From: Bacteriovoracaceae bacterium
GTDB lineage: Bacteria > Bdellovibrionota > Bacteriovoracia > Bacteriovoracales > Bacteriovoracaceae
Direction: 5' to 3'
NCBI GenBank assembly: GCA_019752535.1
Contig: JAIEMA010000041.1
Location: 1 to 59,161, forward strand
Length of the DNA: 59,161 bases
Part shown: piece by piece, positions 15,839 to 24,265 of the stretch
How the letters are laid out: each line of letters starts with the position of its first letter
Numbering within the stretch: position 1 is the stretch's first letter
Translations under genes and position numbers: made by a program
Notes under the pieces: generated by a model
Told to the model about the DNA's origin: nothing
Seen by the model: only the letters and a program-made list of their open reading frames with translations
Database searches by the model: none

Positions 15839-16563
15839 TGTGGCCATTTTCAAGTAAACCAGAAAAATATCTTAATACTTTTGCCATCCATGAAGTTGAA
15901 TGGCTCGCCTGTAGCATTTCTTCCACACAGTACTTAGACTTTCTTCCTAATATCCGCTTTGAAGTGAGAAATTCCCATCACTCTCTTTTGGCTTCATGGG
16001 GCTTAAAGCAAAAAGAGTGTCGCTGGGATATTTGGCAGGAGACTCAACATCAAAAAGGTCAAACCTCTTTGATAAAGCCCAAAGTCTTTGATCCTTTTTT
16101 TCTTTTTACTCATCTCTGTTTTGAATCTTCATTTGAGAATTTGAAAAGTTCAGCTCTTTCCGGAAATAGTGGAGTGACTACTCCAGACCTCACGCAAGAA
16201 GGAAGGGCCCTTCAGTGGCTTCAGACAAGTTTTAAAGTTTTAACTGGAGCTCTTGAAAAGTGTGAGAAGAATACGGATCAATTAATCCAAGCTTCTTTTT
16301 ATCTGGGAAGAAAAACTTCAAATGAGCCGATGCTTTTTCGCGCTGTTATTTTCAATTTAGATATTACCGCCCTCTTTGATGAAGACGGTGCTCTTGGTGT
16401 GATTGTTTTTGATGATAAGAATTTAGGCGCGGGCTCAAGTCGCACGCCAGCGCTTGAGGCGAAGTTTAAGGCCCTAAAGCCTCCAGTCCTTGATGAGTTC
16501 ATTCGCCTCACCCATAGCTGCATGAAGGCCACGGAAGCTCGCTATTTGGTCTCTAAGTCCTAG
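15838..16563 (+). CDS. Protein of unknown function in the WYL-LOG-GNAT operon
   Basis: 241 residues, no signal peptide or membrane helix. Begins MWPFSSKPEKYLNTF; aromatic-rich N-terminal half (WxxxKxxxCRWDIWQET), acidic C-terminal half with FDEDGALGVIVFDDKNLG. Start ATG overlaps the GNAT stop by one base; GTG 15835 is an alternative. Not recognised; operon position is the only clue. Confidence 0.65.
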   Translation: MWPFSSKPEKYLNTFAIHEVEWLACSISSTQYLDFLPNIRFEVRNSHHSLLASWGLKQKECRWDIWQETQHQKGQTSLIKPKVFDPFFLFTHLCFESSFENLKSSALSGNSGVTTPDLTQEGRALQWLQTSFKVLTGALEKCEKNTDQLIQASFYLGRKTSNEPMLFRAVIFNLDITALFDEDGALGVIVFDDKNLGAGSSRTPALEAKFKALKPPVLDEFIRLTHSCMKATEARYLVSKS

Positions 16564-16630
16564 TAATTTCAAGACTTATCTAGAATCTGCCTCTTGCCGC
16601 TAAGCCTCTTTATTGGTAAACCTGCCTGCT

Positions 16631-18031
16631 ATGGAACAAAACGCTTCTGAGACAAATTCTATTCGCGTCGGCGATCTTGATTTTCCTCCAAGAAAAGTCT
16701 GGATGAAAACCTACGGCTGTCAGATGAATTATCACGACAGTGAGCGCATGCTCTCTCATCTTGAGAAGCTCAATTTCACTGCCACTGATGATCAAGGAGA
16801 AGCTGATCTCGTTTTGTTCAACACCTGTGCGATCAGGGATCTGGCCAATCAAAAGTTTTACTCTCATCTTGGAGAAACAAAGCCTTTGATTCAAAAGAAA
16901 GACGTCATCGTCGCAGCTGCAGGCTGTATCGCTCAAACTGAAGGCAAAGATCTCATTAAAAAATATAAGCAACTCAATTTTGCTTTCGGAACTGATGTGA
17001 TTGACAACATCGGTGAGATGGTTTATCGCGCCTATGCGGGAGATAAGCCATTTTCTGTCACGACTTGGGATCGTTCAGAGAATTATTCTATTGAGACAAA
17101 AATTACTCACGGCTCACCACAAGCCTTTGTGAATATCATTAAAGGTTGCGATAAATTTTGCAGCTATTGCATTGTCCCTTTCACAAGAGGTCGTGAGAAG
17201 TCGCGTCGCTTGGATGAAGTGGTCAAAGATGTAAAACGCTTGGTGGAGTTTTCAGGCATTCAAGAAGTCACTCTATTAGGTCAAAACGTAAATTCATACG
17301 GAAAAGATAATGGTGAATCACTCGCTCAACTTCTTGGTGAGCTAGATAAAATCGAAGGTCTTGAACTTGTGAGATACACCACAAGTCATCCTTATGATGT
17401 CTCTGATGAGCTCGTTGCGGCTCATGGCACTTTAAAGAAGCTGGCGAATCATCTTCATCTTCCAGTTCAGTCGGGATCAAACACTGTTCTTCAAAGAATG
17501 TTGCGCGAGTATTCTGTAGAGCACTATTTGGGGCTTATTGAGAAAATGCGTCAGGCCAATCCTCAAATGGTGATCACTTCTGACATCATTGCAGGTTTTC
17601 CTAATGAGACAGAAGAAGAGCATCAAGCCACACTCGAATTGCTCAAAAAAGCCAAGTTTGATTTCGTTTATGCCTACGCTTATTCTGCTCGCAAAGGAAC
17701 AAAAGCGGCTAGAGGCGAAGATGTCCTCACAGATGACATTCGTGGAAGAAGACTTCGTGAAGTGATGGATGTTCAAGAGGACGTTCAAGCTGAAGTGAGA
17801 AAAGGCATGGAAGGCAAAACCTATCGCATGCTGGTTGTTGAGAAGGGCTCATTTAAAGGTGAAACAAAGTGGACGGGACGCACGTCTTGTAATCGCTTAG
17901 TCCACTTCACTCCAAGTGATGAGACAGATTATCTTTGGCACTGGGTGGATGTAGAAGTTCTCACGACCACAGCTTTTTCATGCCAAGGAAAACTTGTCGC
18001 TGATTTTGGTAAGAACAACGGCCGTGCTTAA
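16631..18031 (+). CDS. miaB: tRNA-2-methylthio-N6-dimethylallyladenosine synthase MiaB
   Basis: Radical-SAM methylthiotransferase acting on A37 of tRNAs. The N-terminal UPF0004 domain starts KTYGCQMNYHDSERM with cluster cysteines near residues 28, 64 and 98 (NTCAIRD, AAAGCIAQ). The radical SAM motif is GCDKFCSYCIVPFTRG (C-x3-C-x2-C). The C-terminal TRAM domain reads YRMLVVEKGS...GRTSCNRLVHF. Start at ATG 16631 is preferred; a TTG at 16613 lies six codons upstream. The 3' end overlaps the YbaN-like gene. Confidence 0.95.
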   Translation: MEQNASETNSIRVGDLDFPPRKVWMKTYGCQMNYHDSERMLSHLEKLNFTATDDQGEADLVLFNTCAIRDLANQKFYSHLGETKPLIQKKDVIVAAAGCIAQTEGKDLIKKYKQLNFAFGTDVIDNIGEMVYRAYAGDKPFSVTTWDRSENYSIETKITHGSPQAFVNIIKGCDKFCSYCIVPFTRGREKSRRLDEVVKDVKRLVEFSGIQEVTLLGQNVNSYGKDNGESLAQLLGELDKIEGLELVRYTTSHPYDVSDELVAAHGTLKKLANHLHLPVQSGSNTVLQRMLREYSVEHYLGLIEKMRQANPQMVITSDIIAGFPNETEEEHQATLELLKKAKFDFVYAYAYSARKGTKAARGEDVLTDDIRGRRLREVMDVQEDVQAEVRKGMEGKTYRMLVVEKGSFKGETKWTGRTSCNRLVHFTPSDETDYLWHWVDVEVLTTTAFSCQGKLVADFGKNNGRA

Positions 18032-18383
18032 ACCCATTTATTTTATCTGTGGCTGGATTTTTTTCTGCTTAGGGATTGTGGGAGCTTTTTTACCTATTCT
18101 TCCCACTACTCCTTTTTTGCTGCTTGCCGCTTTTTGTTTTAATAAATCTTCTCCTCGCTTCCATTCTTGGCTTCTTAGCATGCCTGTTTTTGGTGCAGCC
18201 ATTCAAGACTGGAACTTACGCCGCGTGATCCGTCCCAAGGCGAAGATTCTTTGTGTCAGCATGATCATCCTGAGCTTGATGGTGATCTGGCGAAGTGCGA
18301 ACATTAATATCTACGTTCAAAGTTGTGTCAGTTTGATTTTGGTTTCTGTCGCGAGTTTCGTGGCCACTCGCAAGATGACTTGA
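18024..18383 (+). CDS. YbaN-like DUF454 small membrane protein
   Basis: About 119 residues with three to four hydrophobic segments. The motif GIVGAFLPILPTTPFLLLAAFCF followed by SSPRFHSWL is the hallmark of DUF454/YbaN proteins. Function unknown; inner membrane. GTG 18024 overlaps miaB by 8 bp; TTG 17994 is an alternative start. The last 168 bp are overlapped on the other strand by the hydroxylase gene, an unusually deep convergent overlap. Confidence 0.75.
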   Translation: MLKPIYFICGWIFFCLGIVGAFLPILPTTPFLLLAAFCFNKSSPRFHSWLLSMPVFGAAIQDWNLRRVIRPKAKILCVSMIILSLMVIWRSANINIYVQSCVSLILVSVASFVATRKMT

Positions 18384-19136
18384 AACTTTAATGTGTCCGA
18401 TCCAAGTGTTCATCACTTTATCCCAAAAAACTAAGTACAAAGAATAGTTCCCTCGATGCTTGAGATGATGTTGTCCATGAGTTGAAGGATGGTTGAACCA
18501 TTTGAATGGCACTTTGTTGAGAGTTTCTCTTGAAAAGATGTCATGGCCAAGATGCCCATGAATATTCAGCAGAATACTCAGCATATTAAAGAGAGGTGGA
18601 ATACTCCAATGCATAGGGAAAATCATTATCGCTGAAATGAAAATAAAGGATTCAACAAAGGCTTCAGCGACATTGAACGAGAGTGCAGCCCATGGAGTAG
18701 GGTAGACTGATTGATGATGAATCGAATGAAAATTTTTGTAGAGTTTTGGATGATGCATGAGTCGATGAGTCCAGTAGAACCAAGTATCATGCCAAAAAAA
18801 GAGAATAACAAAGCTTGAGGCAAACCAGAAGTAACTGTGTTGATGGATGTCCCAATAGATTTTTGAGATCGCTAATTCTTTTCCTACGGTGACAAGAGCT
18901 AAAGTGGGAATCAAAAAAATGATTCCACTTTTAAGGGAGTGAGCAATTTCTCTTGAAATTTCTTTAAAACCTTGAGGTTTTGGAGAATGTCTTCTGAGGT
19001 TGAGATACCTTTTGAATACCCATTGAATAGCAAGCCATCCGAGTCCGGCAGCTAAAAAGTAGCGAGTCGTATTCATGGCCCACTGTGTGAGCATAAATCG
19101 AGTTATTCCCCATTCTGCGACCAAATCCATGGACAA
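18216..19136 (-). CDS. Fatty acid hydroxylase / sterol desaturase family membrane protein
   Basis: Non-haem di-iron membrane oxygenase. 306 residues. Histidine clusters HDTWFYWTHRLMHH, NFHSIHHQS, HGHLGH and STHGQHHLKHRG provide the iron ligands; four or so membrane segments surround them. Homologues usually end soon after the FWDKVMNTW segment (DRLFGT in relatives). Here about 53 further polar residues rich in D, H, N and T are read antisense through the YbaN-like gene, and that tail is probably not part of the catalytic fold. Start ATG 19136 has AGGAGG (complement of 19138-19143) close by. The TetR gene diverges. Confidence 0.85.
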   Translation of the reverse strand: MSMDLVAEWGITRFMLTQWAMNTTRYFLAAGLGWLAIQWVFKRYLNLRRHSPKPQGFKEISREIAHSLKSGIIFLIPTLALVTVGKELAISKIYWDIHQHSYFWFASSFVILFFWHDTWFYWTHRLMHHPKLYKNFHSIHHQSVYPTPWAALSFNVAEAFVESFIFISAIMIFPMHWSIPPLFNMLSILLNIHGHLGHDIFSRETLNKVPFKWFNHPSTHGQHHLKHRGNYSLYLVFWDKVMNTWIGHIKVSSHLASGHETRDRNQNQTDTTLNVDINVRTSPDHHQAQDDHADTKNLRLGTDHAA

Positions 19137-19160
19137 CCTCCTGGTTTCTCTGTCTTAATA

Positions 19161-19194
19161 ATACGAGTAAAAGCTCATATTCTGAAACTCGCAT
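19161..19194. promoter_or_regulatory. Inverted repeat between hydroxylase and TetR genes, likely operator
   Basis: ATACGAGT (19161-19168) and ACTCGCAT (19187-19194) form a dyad with 7 of 8 matched positions and an 18-bp centre, in the 74-bp divergent intergenic region. The position over both likely promoters suits a TetR operator. Confidence 0.5.
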
Positions 19195-19210
19195 TCTTTA
19201 GGAGTTGTTT

Positions 19211-19834
19211 ATGGTGAAAAAAAAAGTCAGTCATTCCAAGAACAAAGCGCCCAAACAGGCGCGCTCAAAAGATACCGTTGAAACTATTTTGAAAGCGGCT
19301 ACTCGCATTCTTGGGAAAGAGGGTCCTGAGGGACTCAATACAAATTTGATAGCAAAAGTTGCCGGTGTCTCGGTGGGATCGCTTTATCAATATTTCAGAA
19401 ATAAAGAATCAGTCATTCATGAACTCTTGCTTAGAATTCTTGATGGGGGACTAGAGAGCTCACTTAAAGTTCTAGATGAAGACATTGAACCCGAGGCGAT
19501 GATTAAGAAATTAGTTGATGTGACTTTGACATCTCTTGATAAGCAAGGCCCATGGGCCCTTTATGTTTTAGAAGCAGCCCCTAAGCTTTTAGGCACAAAA
19601 AGATTCCAGCAAGTCGATGAGATGCTGATTCCAAAAGTTTTAAATAAAGCACGAGAAAAGGGGATAAAACTCAGACCCGTCAATCCTGAGATGGCCCTCT
19701 TCCTTTGCATTCAAGTCATTCGTGTTTCTGGATGGAGTCTTGTGAAGGATAAAGGCCAAAAGATGAATCGTGAGGTCATAGCGAGAGAGTTGACTGATTT
19801 GCTTTGCCGCTACCTTTTGCCGGATACGAATTAA
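19211..19834 (+). CDS. TetR-family transcriptional regulator
   Basis: 207 residues. The helix-turn-helix is clear: ILKAATRILGKEGPEGLNTN then IAKVAGVSVGSLYQYFRNKE (about residues 28-75). The C-terminal ligand domain is generic. GGAG (19201-19204) six nt before ATG 19211 decides the start. Divergent from the fatty acid hydroxylase, with an inverted repeat between, so it probably represses that gene and itself in response to a lipid-like ligand; this is inference from context. Confidence 0.9.
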   Translation: MVKKKVSHSKNKAPKQARSKDTVETILKAATRILGKEGPEGLNTNLIAKVAGVSVGSLYQYFRNKESVIHELLLRILDGGLESSLKVLDEDIEPEAMIKKLVDVTLTSLDKQGPWALYVLEAAPKLLGTKRFQQVDEMLIPKVLNKAREKGIKLRPVNPEMALFLCIQVIRVSGWSLVKDKGQKMNREVIARELTDLLCRYLLPDTN

Positions 19835-19860
19835 GAGATGTTTTGAGTTAAAATGGAGTC

Positions 19861-20460
19861 ATGAGATGGATTTTCATGATGCTCCTCTTCTGCCAGTCTG
19901 CGCTGGCGAGTTATGTAGAACTGAGTGCCAATTACTGGCAGTCACGCCAGATTTATGGACAAAGTGAAGAGTCTTCCAATTTATCACAAACGTATTCTGG
20001 CGCGTGGGCTTGGTACTTGTGGCAGTTTACCGGCTTTGAGTTTTCGGCCCAAAGACAGAGAAACTTGATCACTGACAATGAGCCCTCTACCGTTTCCGGG
20101 GGCGATATTATTGTGAGCTCTCGAAATGAAGTCGTCACTGACACGTTCTCAATTGGAATAAAGCAGTCTCTGGCAACAAGTAAATCGCGAATCATACCTG
20201 CTTTAACTCTTGGCTACGCCAAACAGATCATTAATAGCAGTACTCGTTATGTCGTTGATCAAAGTGGGACCGTTTCAAAATATACACTTGAGTCTAAAGA
20301 GCAAAATGTGGATTCTTGTTTCTTGGGCGCCTCGCTTAGATTAAGATTGACTGAGTTTTCGGGAATAACTTCAAGCTTTAAGTCAATTATGGCCAATTGT
20401 AATACGGCGAAGTTCTCTAACAACACCCAGGTGACGGCCGGACTTTCATGGATTTTTTAA
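19861..20460 (+). CDS. Small outer-membrane beta-barrel-like protein
   Basis: 199 residues. Signal peptide MRWIFMMLLFCQSALAS (cleavage after ALA). The mature part alternates polar and hydrophobic residues in amphipathic strands and ends TAGLSWIF with a C-terminal Phe, as barrel proteins do. The size suits an 8-stranded barrel. Two cysteines near the end (C153, C180) are unusual for barrels. Function unknown. Overlaps the next gene by 13 bp. Confidence 0.65.
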   Translation: MRWIFMMLLFCQSALASYVELSANYWQSRQIYGQSEESSNLSQTYSGAWAWYLWQFTGFEFSAQRQRNLITDNEPSTVSGGDIIVSSRNEVVTDTFSIGIKQSLATSKSRIIPALTLGYAKQIINSSTRYVVDQSGTVSKYTLESKEQNVDSCFLGASLRLRLTEFSGITSSFKSIMANCNTAKFSNNTQVTAGLSWIF

Positions 20461-21500
20461 AAATATTTTTTCTTCTTGTAATCATCTCTGGCTGTGGCAC
20501 AACAAAGTACGTTGTGAAACAGGGATGGGGACAGCTATCTCTGCAGTGGAGTGGTATTCCTAATGAAAAAGTTTTAAACGATCCAAAAATTTCGGAAGAC
20601 ATTAAATTTAAAATTCGTCTTATCGAAGACGCTAAAGCTTTTTTCACCCATTATTTTGAACACAAGTCTCAAGGCATCTACACCAAGACTGTCTTCTTGG
20701 ATGAGAAGGCCGTGAGCTATCTTGTGATAGCCTCAAAACCCGATGACGTTGAAGCGTTTGAACACAGCTTTCCTTTTGTAGGCTCATTTCCTTACTTAGG
20801 CTTTTTTTCTAAAAGTGATGCCAAAGATTTCAAAGAAGATTTAGAAGAGGACGGTCTGGTGACTTACGTTCGTCCAGTGTTGGCTTACTCCACCCTGGGT
20901 TACTTTGAAGATCGTATCCTTTCATCTTTTTTTGAATATGAAGAAGTGGAGCTCGTTGAGCTTGTTTTTCATGAAATGTTTCACACTCTCTTCTTTGCAA
21001 AAAATGAAGTGGAGCTAAATGAAAATCTCGCTAGCTATTTTGCCCATGATCTTTTAGATGAGTACTACAAGGATAGCCCAAAGCTTAAAAAATATCGTGA
21101 AGATGAATTGAGTCGTGAGGTATTACATAAGAAACTTGTAAGATATGCCCAGGAATTGAAAGAAGAGTTCAAAAAAATGAAACCTAATCTAAGTGCTCAA
21201 AGGGCCAATGAGCATACCAGACGTTTTGTGCATGAACTTTTAATTCCTGCCATTAATGAGGCCTGTGCCTCTCAGGGGTGGGAAGGAGAGGCTTGCCCTA
21301 ACCAAGAAGAGAAGTGGAATCAGGCTCGACTGGCCGCTCTGCTGACTTATGAGGAAGAACAAGATTTTTTAAGAGAGCTTTCAGACAAAAAATCTTTGTC
21401 ACTGCGCGCGTTTTTTCAGCAGATTGAATCATGGTACGCTTCCTGGAAGAAGGGTAAGCAAAAAGACGATTTTACAACTTATTTGCGTCAGCAACTTTAA
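20448..21500 (+). CDS. Lipoprotein zinc aminopeptidase (DUF2265/Aminopep family)
   Basis: 350 residues. Lipobox ISGC with C16, then GxxKYVVKQGWGQLSL, a family signature. Zinc site HEMFH at 175-179, followed by ELNENLASYF, which supplies the third ligand in the family pattern NE..A..F. Predicted periplasmic, membrane-anchored aminopeptidase. Starts inside the barrel gene (13 bp overlap) and is followed after 2 bp by glutathione synthetase, suggesting one operon. Confidence 0.8.
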   Translation: MDFLKIFFLLVIISGCGTTKYVVKQGWGQLSLQWSGIPNEKVLNDPKISEDIKFKIRLIEDAKAFFTHYFEHKSQGIYTKTVFLDEKAVSYLVIASKPDDVEAFEHSFPFVGSFPYLGFFSKSDAKDFKEDLEEDGLVTYVRPVLAYSTLGYFEDRILSSFFEYEEVELVELVFHEMFHTLFFAKNEVELNENLASYFAHDLLDEYYKDSPKLKKYREDELSREVLHKKLVRYAQELKEEFKKMKPNLSAQRANEHTRRFVHELLIPAINEACASQGWEGEACPNQEEKWNQARLAALLTYEEEQDFLRELSDKKSLSLRAFFQQIESWYASWKKGKQKDDFTTYLRQQL

Positions 21501-21502
21501 TC

Positions 21503-22444
21503 ATGAAACATTTTTTCTACATAGATCCACTTGAAAAACTGAACACAAAAAAAGACTCCACCCTTATGTTGGCCCTAACCATGCAGCAAATGGGAATGGA
21601 TTGTTTCTTAATTTTCGAGAAAGACCTCTCATGGGGCAATTCGGCCACAAAACTCAAAACTTTTCGCTTCGATGGTGAGTTTAACGGAGCGTATTTAAAA
21701 ACGTTCTCATTAAAGGAAGAGATTTTACAAACTCCAACTCAATCAGATGTCATTCACATGCGCCTTGATCCACCTTTTGATGGCCGCTACTTGCGCTACC
21801 TCTGGATTCTCGATCAATGGGAAAGGATGGGAGTTAAAGTGGTGAACCGTCCACGCGGGATTATGCAGTTTAATGAAAAGCTCCTGGCCTACCAGCAAAC
21901 GGGCTCAGTCAGCAGCTGGGTGGGCGAGGATGTGTCGAGTTTTAAAAGTTTTGTCGAGCTTCTTAAAAAAGAGAAAGTTCAAGAAATCGTATTAAAGCCC
22001 CTGGACCTCTACTCTGGTATTGGCGTGGAGAAATGGTCGATTGATCATGCTGATCTTGATAAACGCTTTAAGGCGAAGGCTTTAGAGCTTCAAGGACCTA
22101 TTGTGGCCCAAGCTTTCATGCCTGAAGTTTTAAAAGGTGAGATTCGCGCTCTTTATTTTAAGGGGCAGCATATTGGAAGCATTCTTAAAAAGCCCAAGGC
22201 CGGTGAGTTTATCTCCAACATCGCTCAAGGCGCAGCTTTTGAGGCCATTGAACTCTCTTCAACACTTCAGAAAAAATGTGAAGCAATTTGTGCAACCTTA
22301 ACGCTTGAGGGTGTCGATTGGGTGGCATTCGATATTCTGGGCGAGACGCCGACAGAAGTGAATATAACATGTCCGGGATTGTTAGTTGAAGTCAGCCACG
22401 CTCACGGAAAAAATCTCGCGAGCGTGATTGCAAAAATGATCTAG
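21503..22444 (+). CDS. gshB: Glutathione synthetase, GshB type
   Basis: ATP-grasp ligase joining gamma-glutamylcysteine and glycine. 313 residues, normal length. Seen: KKDSTLMLALTMQQMG, HMRLDPPFDGRYL, NRPRGIMQFNEKL, LKPLDLYSGIGV (the ATP-grasp loop, where GGxG is usual), GEIRALYF, NIAQGA and VNITCPGLL. No gshA in the window. Its TAG stop is shared with the convergent lipoprotein gene through CTAG at 22441-22444. Confidence 0.85.
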   Translation: MKHFFYIDPLEKLNTKKDSTLMLALTMQQMGMDCFLIFEKDLSWGNSATKLKTFRFDGEFNGAYLKTFSLKEEILQTPTQSDVIHMRLDPPFDGRYLRYLWILDQWERMGVKVVNRPRGIMQFNEKLLAYQQTGSVSSWVGEDVSSFKSFVELLKKEKVQEIVLKPLDLYSGIGVEKWSIDHADLDKRFKAKALELQGPIVAQAFMPEVLKGEIRALYFKGQHIGSILKKPKAGEFISNIAQGAAFEAIELSSTLQKKCEAICATLTLEGVDWVAFDILGETPTEVNITCPGLLVEVSHAHGKNLASVIAKMI

Positions 22445-23295
22445 AAGTCTTGGGTGACGTCTGTGGCAAGTTCAACTTGTACACCCCAGCAGCCTGTGTT
22501 GGGATGAGCTGAAACCGGACAGTAAGTTGCATTTGTTCCGCCATACCACTGACATGAACTATCTGAGTTCACGTTCTCGACAACGATTGCATGACCAACA
22601 ATATTTCCACCAGTGTTTCTTCCTGGGTTTTGACCCAAGCTCCAATCAAGGACAGGAGAATAATTATTTCGTGAAATTTGCGAAATGGTTTTTCTACCGT
22701 ATGTAGAGCCCAAAGAATAAACACCACTATTGAGATAGATGTCGCGGATACCGACTTGAAGAGTGAGTTTGTTGTACGTCGGCTGCTGGCTCTTTGGATA
22801 ATTTCTTCCATAACAAGTACGAATACCACTGTTGTTACTCGTGATCACAAAAGCTTCAGAGACGGGATCAAGAACTTTGACTTTCACTTTGAAGCGTTGA
22901 TCGGAAGCAAAAATTCCCGAGTTGTTTGAAGTTAGTGCGACGAAGTCACCCATGGTGTAAGCCGTGCTGCCTTGATTTGTATCAATGTCACCAGGAACCA
23001 CACCGATTGACCAAGATTGGCCACCGGCCATAATGGCTTTAAATGAATAAACGTTGGCCGAAGGTCCACCTGTTGTTGTGCCACCAGTTGATCCAGTTGT
23101 TCCGCTAGTCGTCGTGCCACCTGTTGTTCCAGACGTTGTTGTGCCACCTGTGGTTGAGCCACCTGCAGTGGATCCGACTGTGAAGCCTACTGGGCTGCTG
23201 CTACTCGATCCCGATGAAGAGGTCTTTTCTTGGCAAGCCGCAAGGATCGCAAGAAGAGTAAAAGGGAGTACCAGTTTCGACATAAAATGTTTCAT
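22441..23295 (-). CDS. Lipoprotein with Thr/Gly/Ser linker
   Basis: Signal peptide with lipobox LAAC (Cys at residue 20 of the 23295 start). It is followed by a Ser/Gly/Thr-rich tether of about 60 residues with repeated TTGGTTTSGTT-like units, then a globular beta domain of about 200 residues with four cysteines (CYGRNYP, CQWYGG, TYCPV, GCWGVQ). It looks like a surface protein held away from the outer membrane. Start 23295 is chosen because AAAGG lies 8 nt upstream; ATG 23301 and 23283 are alternatives. A sigma-28-like promoter lies 54 bp upstream. Not recognised. Confidence 0.75.
   Translation of the reverse strand: MKHFMSKLVLPFTLLAILAACQEKTSSSGSSSSSPVGFTVGSTAGGSTTGGTTTSGTTGGTTTSGTTGSTGGTTTGGPSANVYSFKAIMAGGQSWSIGVVPGDIDTNQGSTAYTMGDFVALTSNNSGIFASDQRFKVKVKVLDPVSEAFVITSNNSGIRTCYGRNYPKSQQPTYNKLTLQVGIRDIYLNSGVYSLGSTYGRKTISQISRNNYSPVLDWSLGQNPGRNTGGNIVGHAIVVENVNSDSSCQWYGGTNATYCPVSAHPNTGCWGVQVELATDVTQDF
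23061..23170. repeat. Imperfect tandem repeat encoding the Thr/Gly linker
   Basis: Several near-copies of GTTGTGCCACCTGTTG-like units, on the complement coding for TTGGTTTSG. Repeat number could vary between strains by slippage. Confidence 0.6.
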
Positions 23296-23348
23296 AAGCA
23301 TGGCCTTTCAAAAATGCTTGAAGGTTTTTTAAACCTAATTCATCGAAC

Positions 23349-23376
23349 TTATCGGATAAAGCCCGCTCAAACTTGA
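23349..23376 (-). promoter_or_regulatory. Candidate sigma-28 promoter of the linker lipoprotein
   Basis: On the complement: TCAAGTTT, then 12 nt, then TCCGATAA. The FliA consensus is TAAAGTTT-N11-GCCGATAA, so 7 of 8 match in each box, with one extra spacer base, as at the other sites in this window. Confidence 0.5.
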
Positions 23377-23477
23377 TCGTGGCTTCTGGATATTGTGCTA
23401 AGTTGTTGTATTTCGTAGAGAAAGGTAAATAAAATCAGCTCTTTACCTCGCCCCACGGCCGTTGCTATGATTGATTC

Positions 23478-23969
23478 GTGCTAAAGAAGGACCTTTTCAC
23501 TCTTATTCAACTCTTGCTGCCACGTTGCCACTCCTTGGCGATGTGTTTGCTCCCTGACGACTTGCAGGCCCAACAGCTTGTCATTGATGCGTTCACGCAA
23601 ACCCTCTTAAAAGAAAAACAGGTTTGGCTCATGAAAGAGTGGGCAGGCGAAGATAAAAAATCTCAAATGCAAATGCGTAAGCAGTTTTTAAAATCGATGT
23701 TTAAATCGATTATTAATCTCGGCATCAAGCGCTCGACTCAAATTGCGACTCCCTATGAAGGCAGAGAATTTAAAGAGTTCTATCACATGGACCCTTTAAC
23801 TCGAGCTGTGGCTTGGTTGCGCTTTCAGCAAGGCTGGCCTTTAGATGAGATCGAAAAAGGCTTGGGACTCAAGAGACACCAGGTAATTGAGAAAATTCAT
23901 AATTCACGCTTTTTACTAATGGGCCAACCTCCCCATTGGATGCCGTCGAATAAAGAGGCACAAGTATGA
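23478..23969 (+). CDS. Degenerate ECF-sigma-like protein
   Basis: 163 residues. The arrangement is that of a sigma-70 family protein: an N-terminal helical part (DDLQAQQLVIDAFTQTLLKE) like region 2, then a helix-turn-helix near the end, DPLTRAVAWLRFQQGWPLDE followed by IEKGLGLKRHQVIEKIHNSR, like region 4. The -10-recognition residues of region 2 are not obvious, so it may not be a working sigma factor. GTG start. Its stop overlaps the next start (ATGA), and that gene looks like an anti-sigma factor, which supports the call. Confidence 0.5.
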   Translation: MLKKDLFTLIQLLLPRCHSLAMCLLPDDLQAQQLVIDAFTQTLLKEKQVWLMKEWAGEDKKSQMQMRKQFLKSMFKSIINLGIKRSTQIATPYEGREFKEFYHMDPLTRAVAWLRFQQGWPLDEIEKGLGLKRHQVIEKIHNSRFLLMGQPPHWMPSNKEAQV

Positions 23970-24265
23970 TTGATCACGAACATTTCGCTAGAAAGGTTCC
24001 GGCTTACTTTGATGGAACTCTAAGAGACTCAGAGAAAACTGAATTTGAAGCGTACGTAGGAACTCATCCGGAGTTTGCTCAATACTTTAGACAAAAAGAA
24101 GCCGAACAAAATACTTTAAAGCTCAGGGTCCCTGATGCTTTGTTGGAAGCTTCGGAGACAGAGTCTCTTGAAGGTGAAATTAAAGAAATTATCGGTAATT
24201 TATTTGTCGAAGACGATGCTCGTCTCACGAAGAAAGTCAGCAACTGGCTCAAAGAGCGTCTTTAA
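23966..24265 (+). CDS. Small anti-sigma-like protein
   Basis: 99 residues, soluble. VPAYFDGTLRDSEKTEFEAY then HPEFAQYFRQ matches the helical anti-sigma fold (LSAYLDGELSxEExxxxxxHL), but the zinc Cys/His pattern is missing: no CxxC. No membrane helix. Translationally coupled to the sigma-like gene. Stop shared with the convergent TonB-like gene through TTAA at 24262-24265. Confidence 0.5.
   Translation: MIDHEHFARKVPAYFDGTLRDSEKTEFEAYVGTHPEFAQYFRQKEAEQNTLKLRVPDALLEASETESLEGEIKEIIGNLFVEDDARLTKKVSNWLKERL

Noticed and set aside
23061-23170. CRISPR-like repeat
   Set aside because: It is a coding linker repeat without spacers; repeat units are imperfect and in frame.
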